In this document: in pieces, positions 11,314 through 22,822 of the stretch
Position numbering within the stretch: the stretch's first letter is position 1
Layout of the letters: every line of letters starts with the position of its first letter
Assembly: GCA_025267735.1 (NCBI GenBank)
Contig: CM046303.1
Coordinates: forward strand, 70,162,034 to 70,226,033
From: Mactra quadrangularis
Lineage: Eukaryota > Mollusca > Bivalvia > Venerida > Mactridae
DNA: 64,000 nucleotides
Direction of reading: 5' to 3'
The notes under the pieces: generated by a model
What the model saw: only the letters and a program-made list of their open reading frames with translations
Told to the model about the DNA's origin: nothing
Database searches by the model: none
Program-made: the position numbers and the translations under genes

Positions 11314-12607
11314 AACAGAATGATGTACCACATAGATAACTCAGTGTTAGATTACCATCCCAGTATTGTCAATGATAACAGAATGATGTACCACATAGAT
11401 AACTCAGTGTTAGATTACCATCCCAGTATTGTCAATGATAACAGAATGATGTACCACATAGATAACTCAGTGTTAGATTACCATCCCAGTATTGTCAATG
11501 ATAACAGAATGATGTACCACATAGATAACTCAGTGTTAGATTACCATCCCAGTATTGTCAATGATAACAGAATCATGTACCACATAGATAACTCAGTGTT
11601 AGATTACCATCCCAGTATTGTCAATGATAACAGAATGATGTACCACATAGATAACTCAGTGTTAGATTACCATCCCAGTATTGTCAATGATAACAGAATG
11701 ATGTACCACATAGATAACTCAGTGTTAGATTACCATCCCAGTATTGTCAATGATAACAGAATGATGTACCACATAGATAACTCAGTGTTAGATTACCATC
11801 CCAGTATTGTCAATGATAACAGAATGATGTACCACATAGATAACTCAGTGTTAGATTACCATCCCAGTATTGTCAATGATAACAGAATGATGTACCACAT
11901 AGATAACTCAGTGTTAGATTACCATCCCAGTATTGTCAATGATAACAGAATCATGTACCACATAGATAACTCAGTGTTAGATTACCATCCCAGTATTGTC
12001 AATGATAACAGAATGATGTACCACATAGATAACTCAGTGTTAGATTACCATCCCAGTATTGTCAATGATAACAGAATGATGTACCACATAGATAACTCAG
12101 TGTTAGATTACCATCCCAGTATTGTCAATGATAACAGAATGATGTACCACATAGATAACTCAGTGTTAGATTACCATCCCAGTATTGTCAATGATAACAG
12201 AATGATGTACCACATAGATAACTCAGTGTTAGATTACCATCCCAGTATTGTCAATGATAACAGAATGATGTACCACATAGATAACTCAGTGTTAGATTAC
12301 CATCCCAGTATTGTCAATGATAACATAATCATGTACCACATAGATAACTCAGAGTTAGATTACCATCCCAGTATTGTCAATGATAACAGAATCATGTACC
12401 ACATAGATAACTCAGAGTTAGATTACCATCCCAGTATTGTCAATGATAACAGAATCATGTACCACATAGATAACTCAGTGTTAGATTACCATCCCAGTAT
12501 TGTCAATGATAACAGAATGATGTACTACATAGATAACTCAGTGTTAGATTACCATCCCAGTATTGTCAATGATAACATAATCATGTACCACATAGATAAC
12601 TCAGTGT
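11314..12607 (+). repeat. 63-bp tandem array, right part (about 20.5 copies)
   Basis: Same 63-bp unit and frame as the left part. Most copies here are the V/M variant, and the E and I variants cluster in the last few units. Together the two parts formed a single array of about 40 units before the transposon inserted. Confidence 0.95.
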
Positions 12608-12848
12608 TATATTTAACTTTTCAGACTAATTTGTTCAGGGGGCAAGTAAAACCTCACTTTAACTAGCCCCCAGTACCTCACTGTTGCCCCTACATTTATC
12701 ATCTATGTTTGTCATTTTTATTACTGAATAAGCACTTTGAATCTGTCAGTAATAACTTTAATATTTTATTTTCTATTTTGTATGAAACATCACTACTGGT
12801 TGGCGACCTACAAATTCGGACGTCCTACAAATCTGGACACCCGTGCAG
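12608..12848. other. Array edge and short unique stretch
   Basis: The array decays at ttatatttaacttttcag. A short inverted pair, gggggcaagt and actagccccc (one mismatch), sits at about 12639-12671 and may be the trace of a small element. No gene is seen. Confidence 0.4.
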
Positions 12849-14580
12849 TAGGGATGCGTACCTTGAGCCAAGTCGCGGTATGGTATGTACCTAGGTACGG
12901 CAGTTAAGGTTCACAATATGTACCTAGGTTCAATTTGGTAATGTTATTTATAATAAAGATTCTTTTGTATAATTGTGTTTAATAAATCAACAAGTAACCA
13001 TAACAGTATTTTAATTTGCTAACAAGTTTATACAAACATCTTGTCTGTTCTTTGCCTATTTGAAATACTCATTAAAAACAACAAACTGAACATTTTCATA
13101 AAGTCATGCATACTAGCAGGTGTTAGTTATCTTAACTGTATGTCAATGATTACCATAATAATACAATAGTTTTGATAAATACAGTGTAGCTATGATAGCA
13201 TCATAAGAATTTTTAATTGAATTCATAAATTACTTGAATATGCATAAAATTTTACCATTACAAATGTCAATATCGACAAAAAAGTCTGTTGTTTGAAGAT
13301 TTGTCTCAACTTCGTGTGCCCGAAAACAGTGACTTTTGTTTGAATTTGTTGGTTCCTGAAGCATTTTTGTCATATAAGGAAGAACAATTATTAAGCTTTT
13401 TACATTACTTATGTAAATTTAAAAAATGTTTCAATATAATATGTGATAGCGTGGGTCGCGAAAATATATTACATTTAGATTATATCCATATGACCATAGG
13501 GATTCATTTTTACGAAAATATTACTAATTAAGACATAAAAAATGACGACAATGAAGTTTGTTTAGACAATTACTTTTGTTGAATTTTAAAGTTTTGTTTA
13601 TGATTTAATAAGATTCACTTGTTCTGAGTTTTGGGCGTATGTGCTGAAAATGAGCGCGATTTTAAATTGTAAGCGTTAATCGTACAATTGCACGTCTTAA
13701 AACCACCAACGCATTTTAATCCATCAATACACAACATAACGCTTTTAATCCTTTCACGATTAGCAAACGACATTTTGATTACACTTGCATCGGTAAAATA
13801 CGAAAATTCGTTGAAAAATAGTTTGTTTGGTTTTTTTCCAGAAAAATACGAACGGAAAAAATTAATACGAACGGAAAAAAGTAATGTTTGAATTTTCTAA
13901 AAATAAAATGATAAAATAACGGGAGTCATAGTTAATTTTACGTTAGTCTAAAAAATTGATTTCCTGCGATCGTCGATTTTGTATCTTTTCAAAACCTGCC
14001 AATAATTTAGCTTATAGAGTCAACAATTAAAAAACTAGGTCACACTTGTTTTAAAAATTCTTTAAAGTAACAATTAAATTATAGAAGAGTCTTATGATTA
14101 CACGATGAGACATAGCAATTATGACATTGTATTATTAGGCTATCAAACATAGGCAAACTGTGAAAAATGGCGACACATATATTAAATTGTTTACATCAGT
14201 TTCAATTCAAAATTACTAACGCATGTTCGTCATCAAACAAAAGATTAATATACCCGGTGTACATGGCAGTTTGTTACGTAATAATTTAGGATTACTACAG
14301 AAAATTAATATGATATACACACATATATGAATGGCATATAGTAACTGATTATCACGACTAATTTATTTAATTTGTGTTAATTTAATTAACTTGTGTTTGT
14401 CGTCGTCTTGAAATGAGATTTTGATTTAAAATTCGTTGTTAATGACCAATAGGAATATATGTTAGACAATATTTAAAAAGACCGCGGTTCACTCGGATTT
14501 TTAGGTCACGGCACGGTACACTCGTACCGGCCACCTTCGGTTACGGTTTCACGGTAGTTCGGTGAACCGTTGCAGCCCTA
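12849..14580. mobile_element. hAT element, 1.73 kb, 8-bp target duplication
   Basis: The flanks are the perfect 8-bp direct repeat CCGTGCAG (12841-12848 and 14581-14588). The ends are TAGGGATGC on the left and an inverted TAGGGCTGCAACGG on the right. TAGGGNTGC ends with an 8-bp duplication are the hAT signature. The subterminal regions are GC-rich with gtacc/ggtac motifs. The core is AT-rich with only short frames (for example 13289-13531, not recognised), so the element looks non-autonomous or decayed. Confidence 0.88.
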
Positions 14581-15386
14581 CCGTGCAGACGCTTTATTTT
14601 GTTGTTTACTTTGATCATTTGTTGTCGATCACTCGAGCGCTTGATTTTGTAACAGCCGGTACCAAAAAAGTCACCACTATGTAAATATGATTGTTGAAAA
14701 TACAACATTTACATTTGCGTGTCATTTGACCTGTTTCCTGTTCGCGGATGAAGTTACATGTAATGCATTGCGCATGCGCAATTATTTTACAGAGGCCTGG
14801 ACAATTAAAAAGGGTCAAGTGCAAGAACATTTAAGTAAAATGTTTAATCAATTGATGTTTGACAGTAAAATGTCAATTATCTTATACATTTATTGGGTCT
14901 AGAGTTCTAGTACCATAACTGAGTTACTAACTCTAGCCACTGTCAACCCCCATATTTCTTGCAATGATCCTCCTGTAAGTTTTTTATTATTCTTTTTTGG
15001 CAGTGGCTAGAGTTACGGTACCGTAACTCTAGACCCAGGTTCTAGAGTTACGGAAGTTCCGTTACTGTAGACAACGCTGTCAGGGTTGTCTAGAGTTACG
15101 GAAGTCAAATAACATGCGTATGCTTCAACATTTTAACTTCGAAAAATTTGATTGTATTCATTATTTCTCGAAATAGACAAATATTTACCGACGTGATTTA
15201 TCCAATTGTTGTTTCACCCGCCATTTTGGATATGACTAATAAACTTATCGGATGTTTAACATACGGCGATATGACGTTGTCGTCTTCAAAGTGACACATA
15301 CTTAATTTACCTTTCAAGAGCTTTTTGTTATGTAGAGTTGGATTATAAGTTAGACCGAATATGTCTAATTTGGACAGAATTTAATA

Positions 15387-16658
15387 CAGTCCATTCGCGT
15401 TCGCTCGAAATCGGACGGGACTTCAAAACTTCTCGAGCGAACGCGATCTCGAGTTAACGTATAACAGATCCGCCATCTTGTTTTTTTGTAATTTTTCCAC
15501 ATCGTGATATTCACTTTAAAGGCGTCGTCTCATTCGGAACAACCTCGGCGATCTTCTACGCACATAAACCTCGAATAACATAAGGTGAAAAAGTAGATCT
15601 AGGAATTTTGGTTTCTGCGGTAATATAGTCTGAACTACACAGAAATACGACTCGTGAGATATTGTACGAATGAAACGATATGATAAAGCGTGAAACAATG
15701 TTATTATAAAATGTTGACATAAAAGTGACTATCGCCGGACCTTATAACTTGGTTGTAATCCTTCTACGTCTGATTTCCGAGGTATATCTTCGTAGATGAT
15801 CGCCGAGGTTGTTCCGAATGGCGTCGTCTCACGCTGTCACAAACTTAGATGTTGATGTAGATTTGAGTTTGAATAAAAGACATGTAATAATTCAATGGTG
15901 TTATTTTTCCTAATTTTAAATGTGTTCTTGTTAAGTGCATTTAACATGACATAAAATTGTTCATTTTGTTAAACTTGATGACGTCAATGTCCTCAATATT
16001 AACCTTTCTTTGTTTTATGAAGAATACATATACATGCACTTTGAAACTCATTTTGTTTTTGCTATCGTCCTTGTTGTGAATAAAACTTTATTTTTATGTA
16101 CGCGATTTTTGTGAAGAATGTGTAATTTTATCTGGAATTAAAATATAAAAAATACACATTTTGTTCAATCTTGCTTTTATTTAACTAACATTTCTCGACG
16201 TACGACGTACTGTCATAAGGTTCCATTTCATATGCCAGTACAGGTAGGTAAGATGTAAAATTCAGTTAATTACACGTAATGACACTTTTAAATTAAACAA
16301 GATTTGTTAACAGATCTTGGCTTCTACATTATCACAGTTAGATTTAATTTGATAAGTTTTCAATGGCGAGTGACACGTCAAACAAAAGGCTATTCATCGG
16401 ATAATGATACCTGGCCGTGAAAGGTGCGAAAATTTTCAAAAATCAATACTTTGAGCCAGCGCGTAATTTTCAAGTGATTTTATCATTGACGGGACTCGAA
16501 ATTCAGCTCGAGTTAACGTAAAATACGAGTCAACGCATTTTGAGTTATCGCATCTTTTTTAAATGAACTTTAGAGTAAATTCGATCGGGACCAAGATACG
16601 ATCTCGAGCGAAACCGTAATTACGAGCGAACGCGTTTTGAGCGAACGCGAATGGACTG
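15387..16658. mobile_element. Tc1/mariner-type element nested in the fold-back element
   Basis: The ends CAGTCCATTCGCGTTCGCTC and its near-perfect inverted copy are flanked by TA on both sides (15385-15386 and 16659-16660), as in Tc1/mariner/pogo. The subterminal regions repeat the cgagcgaacgcg motif in both orientations. It is about 970 bp without the 288-bp insert it carries. No transposase ORF is seen. Confidence 0.85.
15532..15819. mobile_element. 288-bp MITE nested inside the Tc1-like element
   Basis: The terminal inverted repeats ATTCGGAACAACCTCGGCG (about 29 bp, near perfect) are flanked by the 11-bp direct repeat GGCGTCGTCTC at 15521-15531 and 15820-15830. A 9-11-bp duplication points to a Mutator-like source. 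It is the innermost of three nested elements. Confidence 0.9.
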
Positions 16659-17613
16659 TATATCTTTTTGTTGAATTGACGATTCTTTAGCATTTCCATT
16701 AATTTTTCTTAATTGTCCTGTAAGATAACGGCGATTTTCGAATGCAAAATCGACCATATTTTTGGACAGAATCAAAAGCAAAATGTCATCGATTTAATAA
16801 GAAATGTTGATAAATGATTTATTTTTATATTGTCATGTTTAAAAGCTGCGATCTTTACCCAAAGCATTGACCAATTAATTGAATTTAAAATCTCGGCAAT
16901 TTTTGACTGGATAACGGCCGAGTTTTTTAGTAAATTGCTGACTTTTGGTTATGAATATGAATGGGTATTTATTAATGAGATCGTTTATATTTTCGTTAAA
17001 ATTTTAAAGATTTGACGAGGAATGACAAGCTGGAATTTTTTACAAAAACTTCAACTTTCTAACTATTTATTGACTACAGTACTAAGCTCTTTTTATCAAG
17101 CTAAATTCCCTTTTTGTTCACGAAATTTAAGTCAATTTAACTTTAAAAAATCGCCGACTTTCTTGCCAGACACATGCAAATATTTCACAACTAAAATTAC
17201 CCTAAGAATCGACTATTTCCGATAAATATTTCCTTTAAAATCAGTACAAAATTATACATAGTCAGTCCAAATTATAATCACATATCGCTCAATTAAACTT
17301 ATTATGTGACACTTAGAAGACGACAACGACATATCGCCGATTATTAAACATCCGGTAAGTTTATTAGTCATATCCAAAATGGCGGGTGTAATAATAATTG
17401 AATAAGTCCCGTCGGTTAATATTTGTTTATTTCGAGTAATAATGATTATAAACAAGTTTTTTATGTTAAAATGTTGAAGCCGTACGCATGTTATTTGACT
17501 TCCATAACTCTAGACAACCCCGGCAGCGTTGTCTACAGTAACGGAACTTCCGTAACTTTAGAACCTGGGTCTAGAGTTACGGTACCTTAACTCTAGCCAC
17601 TGCCTTCTTTTTT

Positions 17614-18465
17614 ATTGGATTAAATGCCGTGTCAACACAATTTAGGATATTTTACGGCGTCCAGCTTTCCTGGACCATTGTCTGTAACCAGTACTCACCT
17701 ACCCTTCCACAAGGCCAGAAACTTCTCTATATCATCTTGTCAATGTCAATCGAGGAAAATTGAAATAATTGTCAAATTTTCATGGAAGGTTATAACCTCC
17801 CGGGTGGAATTCGAACCTGTACCCCTTCGGCCTCGGGACACAAGATTCCTAATCCCGGCGTGCTACCAACTTCGCTATTGACCCGGGTTCCCTCCTCCTG
17901 TAAGAGCTAAAAAGTAAACAAAACAAACAGTGTGAATGTTGTTTTCTAATCATGGTTGCCAGGTATTCTAGAGTAGGTCGAAAATGTTTGGGAACGAAAC
18001 TACTTTAAGTATATCAAGTAATATCATATGTTTAGCATTATTGGAATTTATAAACCAACATTTACACAATTCTGATAAACAATAAAAACAAAAAACAAAA
18101 ACAAAATTTAACCTGTTTGAAGGAAGCCGCCATTTTTCACATATTAACGAATACTACAATACATTATCGATGTCATCATTGGGTATGACTAAAACGCGCA
18201 ATTAAGAATTTTCGGCAAAATGATCGAAATGTAGCCGCCATTGGCGAAGTGGAGATTTAATTCTTAAAAAACTTTGTTATAGCAAGTATAAGACAAATTT
18301 AGTTTATTTATCATGAAAATTAATATATATACCACAAACAACAATGAAGATTTGGTAAGATTTCTAACCAATGTTCTTCAAATTATCAATCAAATCTCCA
18401 TTTGGTCCGCAAAAAAGGACCACGGAATGGAGTTTTAATTAGTTTTTCCCCTTGTATACTCTTCA
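17614..18465. other. Gene-free stretch with a tRNA-like segment
   Basis: AT-rich and non-coding apart from the tRNA-like segment at about 17799-17888. A short inverted pair, tggtccg and ggacca, lies near 18400. Confidence 0.5.
17799..17888 (-). mobile_element. tRNA-derived SINE head or tRNA pseudogene
   Basis: The minus strand has an A-box match (tagcgaagttgg) and a B-box-like ggttcgaattcc, with an enlarged variable region between them and cccgggt/acccggg at the two outer ends. The T-arm has an extra base, so a functional tRNA is unlikely. Confidence 0.45.
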
Positions 18466-18469
18466 AATA

Positions 18470-19725
18470 GGTAGGTCCTATTAGTTGGATTCCTCGGATT
18501 TTACCCTTATTTCTTCTTCTTCTTCTTCCGATATTAGAACCGGGATCCAAAAGGAACGTAATGAGGCTCTGCGAAACTATGTACATGGTGAGATGGAACA
18601 CTCTTCCGCAAATCGATAAAAAATTTAAAAGCTGATAAAAAAGAACATATTTACAGCAATTTTTGAATGTCAATTAACCAAAATCAATCTTAAGGTTCTG
18701 GAACTGTAACTAATTTCGGTAAACTTCTACGCTCGGTATAATCCGGTTTTACCCGAAAAGCTGTCGTCGTCAAGTTTCGTAATAGCTATTTTTAGTAATT
18801 TTCACCTCGCGACCCGGTTTTTCCATGACGTCATAGCGTAACACATTTTCCGAAAATGGCGATACCAGAAGCTAGACTGCGTGATCGTTTTTATATGATA
18901 ATCCAGAGTTCTACATTCATATTTCTATATCCAGTACAAATTTAGATGATAAATTTCAATAAAAGAGTATTATCTGTAATTTACCATTTTGACGTATTTT
19001 CTTCGCTATAAATTCTCTTGCAGTTTCATTATAGTAATCTTATACAGATTCTTATAAAAAAAATTAGAATTGCAGTTTCATTATAGTAATCTTATACAGA
19101 TTCTTATAAAATTTTTTAGAAATTGTAAAATTTCTTCAATATTTCATATCATGGGCAGAAAAGACTGCAGAAAATTTTAAAACTGACTTAGACTTGAGAT
19201 ATAAGCTTTTAAAGATACTAGAGTAATTTTTTGAACACTCTCAAAAACTCGGATTTTTGCTCGGGGGTACACGTATACAAAGCACTATATTTTTATAAGT
19301 ATTTGTCCAAAGTGTAATCTGATTGTCCTGGATTATCATGATATGATTGTGTAACAAGAAAATTGATTAAAATCTTCGAAAATCAAGGGTCACGTTATAA
19401 AAATGCACATAACTTAAGTTACGAACGGTAAACTTCCCTAAAAATTCACCATTCAATGTCTTTAATAGTATAGATTCAAGAAACAATATCATAATAAAGA
19501 TTGTGGAAGGTCACCATTACAGTTCCAGAACCTTAGATAACTTTTTTTGTAAATCATTTAATTTGTCTGAAATTCAAGCTAAGCATTTTTAGGTTAAGAA
19601 ATATCTAAATTGCATCCCTTTGGTTAATATCTTAATTAACAAGAAAGATATTAGATGAAATATTTTGTTATTATTGCATAGGAACTCAAGGATAAAATCC
19701 GAGGATTACAACTGTAAGGACCTAC
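18470..19725. mobile_element. Possible outer DNA element with inverted ends
   Basis: The left segment gtaggtcctattagttggat with tcctcggatttta (18471-18507) is an inverted copy of the right segment at 19691-19725 (taaaatccgaggatt, then aactgtaaggacctac). Several mismatches make it older than the inner element. No target duplication was found. Confidence 0.5.
18693..19533. mobile_element. TA-flanked element with AGGTTCTGGAACTGTAA ends
   Basis: The ends AGGTTCTGGAACTGTAA and TTACAGTTCCAGAACCT are perfect inverted copies, each flanked by TA (18691-18692 and 19534-19535). It contains an internal direct repeat of about 55 bp (ttgcagtttcattatagtaa and following) at about 19019-19127. Non-coding. 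The TA flank suggests a Tc1/mariner MITE, although a TTA/TAA (Harbinger) reading is also possible. Confidence 0.7.
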
Positions 19726-19845
19726 TTACCAATTGGATTGCTTCAATTTTTTATCATGGAAAGATAACTGACTAAAGTCCCTCATTGTTTACAAACTGTT
19801 TTATAGCAATTAGAGAACAAACTTATTAACTGATAATGACAGATA

Positions 19846-19850
<5 letters not shown>
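19726..19850. other. Short unique stretch
   Basis: Sits between the DNA element and the LINE tail. Nothing was recognised. Confidence 0.4.
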
Positions 19851-19876
<26 letters not shown>

Positions 19877-21785
19877 TATTATTATTATATATTATTATTT
19901 ACCAATCTTTTAAAGCACTTTTTTCATGTACATTAACACATTCAAAAGTACTGTACAGTAAAACAAAATAAATGATATAATATTTAAAAAAAAAAACACA
20001 ACAAGTGAAAACATCAATATTGCTCAAGTCGCAAATTCACCAATGTACATGTAGTTTAAAAAGTTAAAAACACCCGGATAAAAATATAGGTAAAACTCAA
20101 ATGTTTAAAAGCGGTATAACAATATCAGCCCAAATAAAACCTCTTAAATAAATGAGTTTTAAGTGATCTCTTAAACACATTTAAGTGTTTTAGGTAATAC
20201 ATTCCAAAGTTTAGGCAGGGGTGTAAGAATTTCAAAATTGCAACTCGCCCTGTCGGACTAGTGCATGTATGTCACTACTCACCCTTAAAGCATTTGTACT
20301 CCAAAGTTTCGATCACCATAACTGACTGCCCTACTACGTGGTACAACTAGTGTTAAACAATCATTCTGGGACCTTAGTTGTCTGTCAGGGATTTAAATGC
20401 CTAGCATGCTTTGTATGTAAGTAGGTGCATGTCCGTGAAGTGCCTTAAACACAAAATTATAATAGGGGTTTGTACTCTACTCTGATGTGCACAGGGAGCC
20501 AATGTAGTTCCTTTAAAACAGGGGTTATGTGGCAGTTACGTGGTGTCCTGGTAATAACACGAGCAGCTGTATTTTGAACATTTTGGAGCTTATTGAGGAT
20601 GTACTTAGGATATCCATATAACAACGAATTACAGTAATCTAGTCTTGATGTCACTAATGGGTTTATCAAGGTTTTGTTGAATCAACAATAAGGTACTTCC
20701 GGATTTGACCTATTTGTCGAATTTACATGGAGCATGAACGAGAAACTGAGTTCACATATTGTTCCATGTCTAAGTGAGAATCTAGTATGGCAGCAAGGTT
20801 TCTAACTTTTGTTGGTGGTTTTATTACAGAATCACCTATTTTAAAAGTAATATCTTCAATGTTACTACGTTTTGGTACAAAGACAATCACCTCTATTTTA
20901 TCTGCATTGAGATTTTATTCATCTATATAGTATGATGTCATTCAGACATGCTTCAATTCGTTGTAAGGTCTTATCACGTGAACTGGTGTCCTTTGGTTTA
21001 AACGCCATGTATAACTGTGAATAGTCAGTGTAGAAATGATGTTGAAGTTTATGCTTCCGACAGATGGCTCCGACAGGTTTGGTGTACAAGATGTAATCGG
21101 CCCAATAACAAATCATTGAGGCACAGAGAATTTTATACGTACTGGGTTTGACAATTCTCCATTGACGCAGACAGTTTGATGACGATCACTTAGATACGAC
21201 ATCATCCATTGTAAAGGTTTGCCTACAGTGCCGAAGTGTTGTTCAAGTCGACAAAGGAGTGTAGTATGGTCGATTGTATCAAAAGCAGCTGATAAGTCCA
21301 ACATGACTAGCACAGTAGCTTCATTCTGATCTAGAGAACGAAGAATGTCATTTTGTACACACAATAAAGCAGATTCTGTTGAATGAAACTGTCTATATGC
21401 AGACTGATGCTCTTCATGAAGTTTAAGTACAGATAAGTGTCATTCAAGTTGGGAATCAACAGTTTTCTTAAGAATCTTACAGACAAATGGTAAATTAGAT
21501 ACAGGCCGGTAGTTTTTCATAACCTCTTGGTATAAACCTGTCTTTTTGATTAAAGGTCTGACTCGGAAACTTTTGGAGGTACATAGGCATTCATTCTCAA
21601 GTGAAATGTTTATGATTATTGTGATCAATGGTAATAGTTCGTTTAAACAATCTTTCATCAGTCATGTTGGAATGGGGTCAAGTTCACAGGATTTGTCAGG
21701 AGAATTGCGAATAATTTTAGAAATTTCCATGCTTGAGACTATTGAAAAGTTTGAATCAAAGCACTGGAGTGCTGGAGGAACGATG

Positions 21786-22362
21786 TCCTGAATTTATTTT
21801 TTGATTAAAGAATATATTATTATGTATATTATCTATAAAATAATGTATTAAGTATCAATTAACAGAATTTAACAAAAGGATAGCACTAGACTTCTCAAGT
21901 GGTTTGCTCATGGCAAGGTTTATCTTACTTTATCAAACAAAATAAACCAGTCAAATAATCAATTTTCATCAACACATTTTAGGGTCATGTACAGCATTGT
22001 CAGGGTTGTCTAAAGTTACGAAACTTCCGTAACTCTAGAACCTTGGTCTAGAGTTACGGTACGCATATAACAGGCATTGTCAAAAACATCGTAGGCCCTT
22101 TTTAATCCAACAAGTAATCATTGCAGTTGTCACGGGTTGAGTTGTCTACGGGTTGAGTTGTCCCGTCTCCATTGCAAAAATTTATATTTCCTGAGAGTAA
22201 CCTCCCTTTTTCTGAAGAGTTTCAAGAACGACAACACAAGCCAGCGTTGTATTACATTTAAATGAGATGTTAATGAGCTTCACGCTTGAACTACGCCTCT
22301 TTGTCTATGTTGAAAATTGTTGAAGCGTGAAAAGAGTAATCTTATACTTTCTTGTTACCATT
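21786..22362. mobile_element. Insertion inside the LINE, carrying a fold-back-element fragment
   Basis: The LINE reading is broken here, and GGAACGATG occurs on both sides (21777-21785 and 22363-22371) as a possible 9-bp target duplication. The segment at 21990-22075 (gttgtctaaagttacg, cgtaactctagaacc, ggtctagagttacggtac) is a partial copy of the fold-back element terminus at 14999-15100. No clear terminal inverted repeat was found. Confidence 0.5.
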
Positions 22363-22391
22363 GGAACGATGCTAAATTAGCATCGTTCCAA
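22361..22391. repeat. Perfect 13-bp inverted repeat
   Basis: TTGGAACGATGCT, a 5-base spacer aaatt, then the exact inverse. It sits at the edge of the insertion in the LINE and may be a repair scar or a hairpin. Confidence 0.8.
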
Positions 22392-22719
22392 AAATGCTCT
22401 CCAATGAAAAGTGCTTCAGGGACAGCACTGTCTTCCTTTTTGGTAAGACTTAGTCCTGACTATATTACTGCGAATGCCTTTAACCTTTTCTACAAAGAAG
22501 TCACTAAAGTCTTGAGCTAGAACGTTTGCAGGTTTACCAGATGGCAGCACAACATCTGTAATTTCACCCATCATATGGCGGGTCACTTTCATAAGGTTTT
22601 TCATGTCACGATCACTACTGTCCCAATGTAGTATTTGGCCATTAACATATTTAGAAGTTTTTTAGTAACAGCGTACTGATTTCTGTAATTGAGTGATCAA
22701 TTGTCAATCCTGTCGACCG

Positions 22720-22822
22720 CCATTTTCGCTCTAACTGGCGTCTTAGATGTTTAAGCGCTTTTGAACATATATTCAATATGAAAAGAGCGCTACACAAATG
22801 CGGTATATTTTAATAATAATAA
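22720..22822 (+). mobile_element. SINE or LINE 3' tail, plus strand
   Basis: aagcgcttttgaac and gagcgctacacaaatgcggt are followed by a TTTTAATAATAATAAT tail. This is a common 3' end for invertebrate SINE/LINE copies. It lies antisense within the decayed LINE region. Confidence 0.5.

Larger units (their letters stand above)
14999..17604. mobile_element. Fold-back/MULE-like element with very long inverted repeats
   Basis: It starts GGCAGTGGCTAGAGTTACGG and ends with the inverted TAACTCTAGCCACTGCC. The 9-bp duplication TTCTTTTTT flanks it (14990-14998 and 17605-17613). The arms continue inward as diverged inverted copies for roughly 350-400 bp: the segment around tgcgtatgcttcaacatttt near 15113 pairs with aaaatgttgaagccgtacgc near 17468, and caaaatggcgggtg at 17374 pairs with cacccgccattttgg at 15217. 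Long arms and a 9-bp duplication suggest a MULE-type or fold-back element. No transposase is seen. Confidence 0.88.

Noticed and set aside
21546..21791. Plus-strand ORF of 81 residues
   Set aside because: It is antisense to recognisable LINE reverse-transcriptase sequence.
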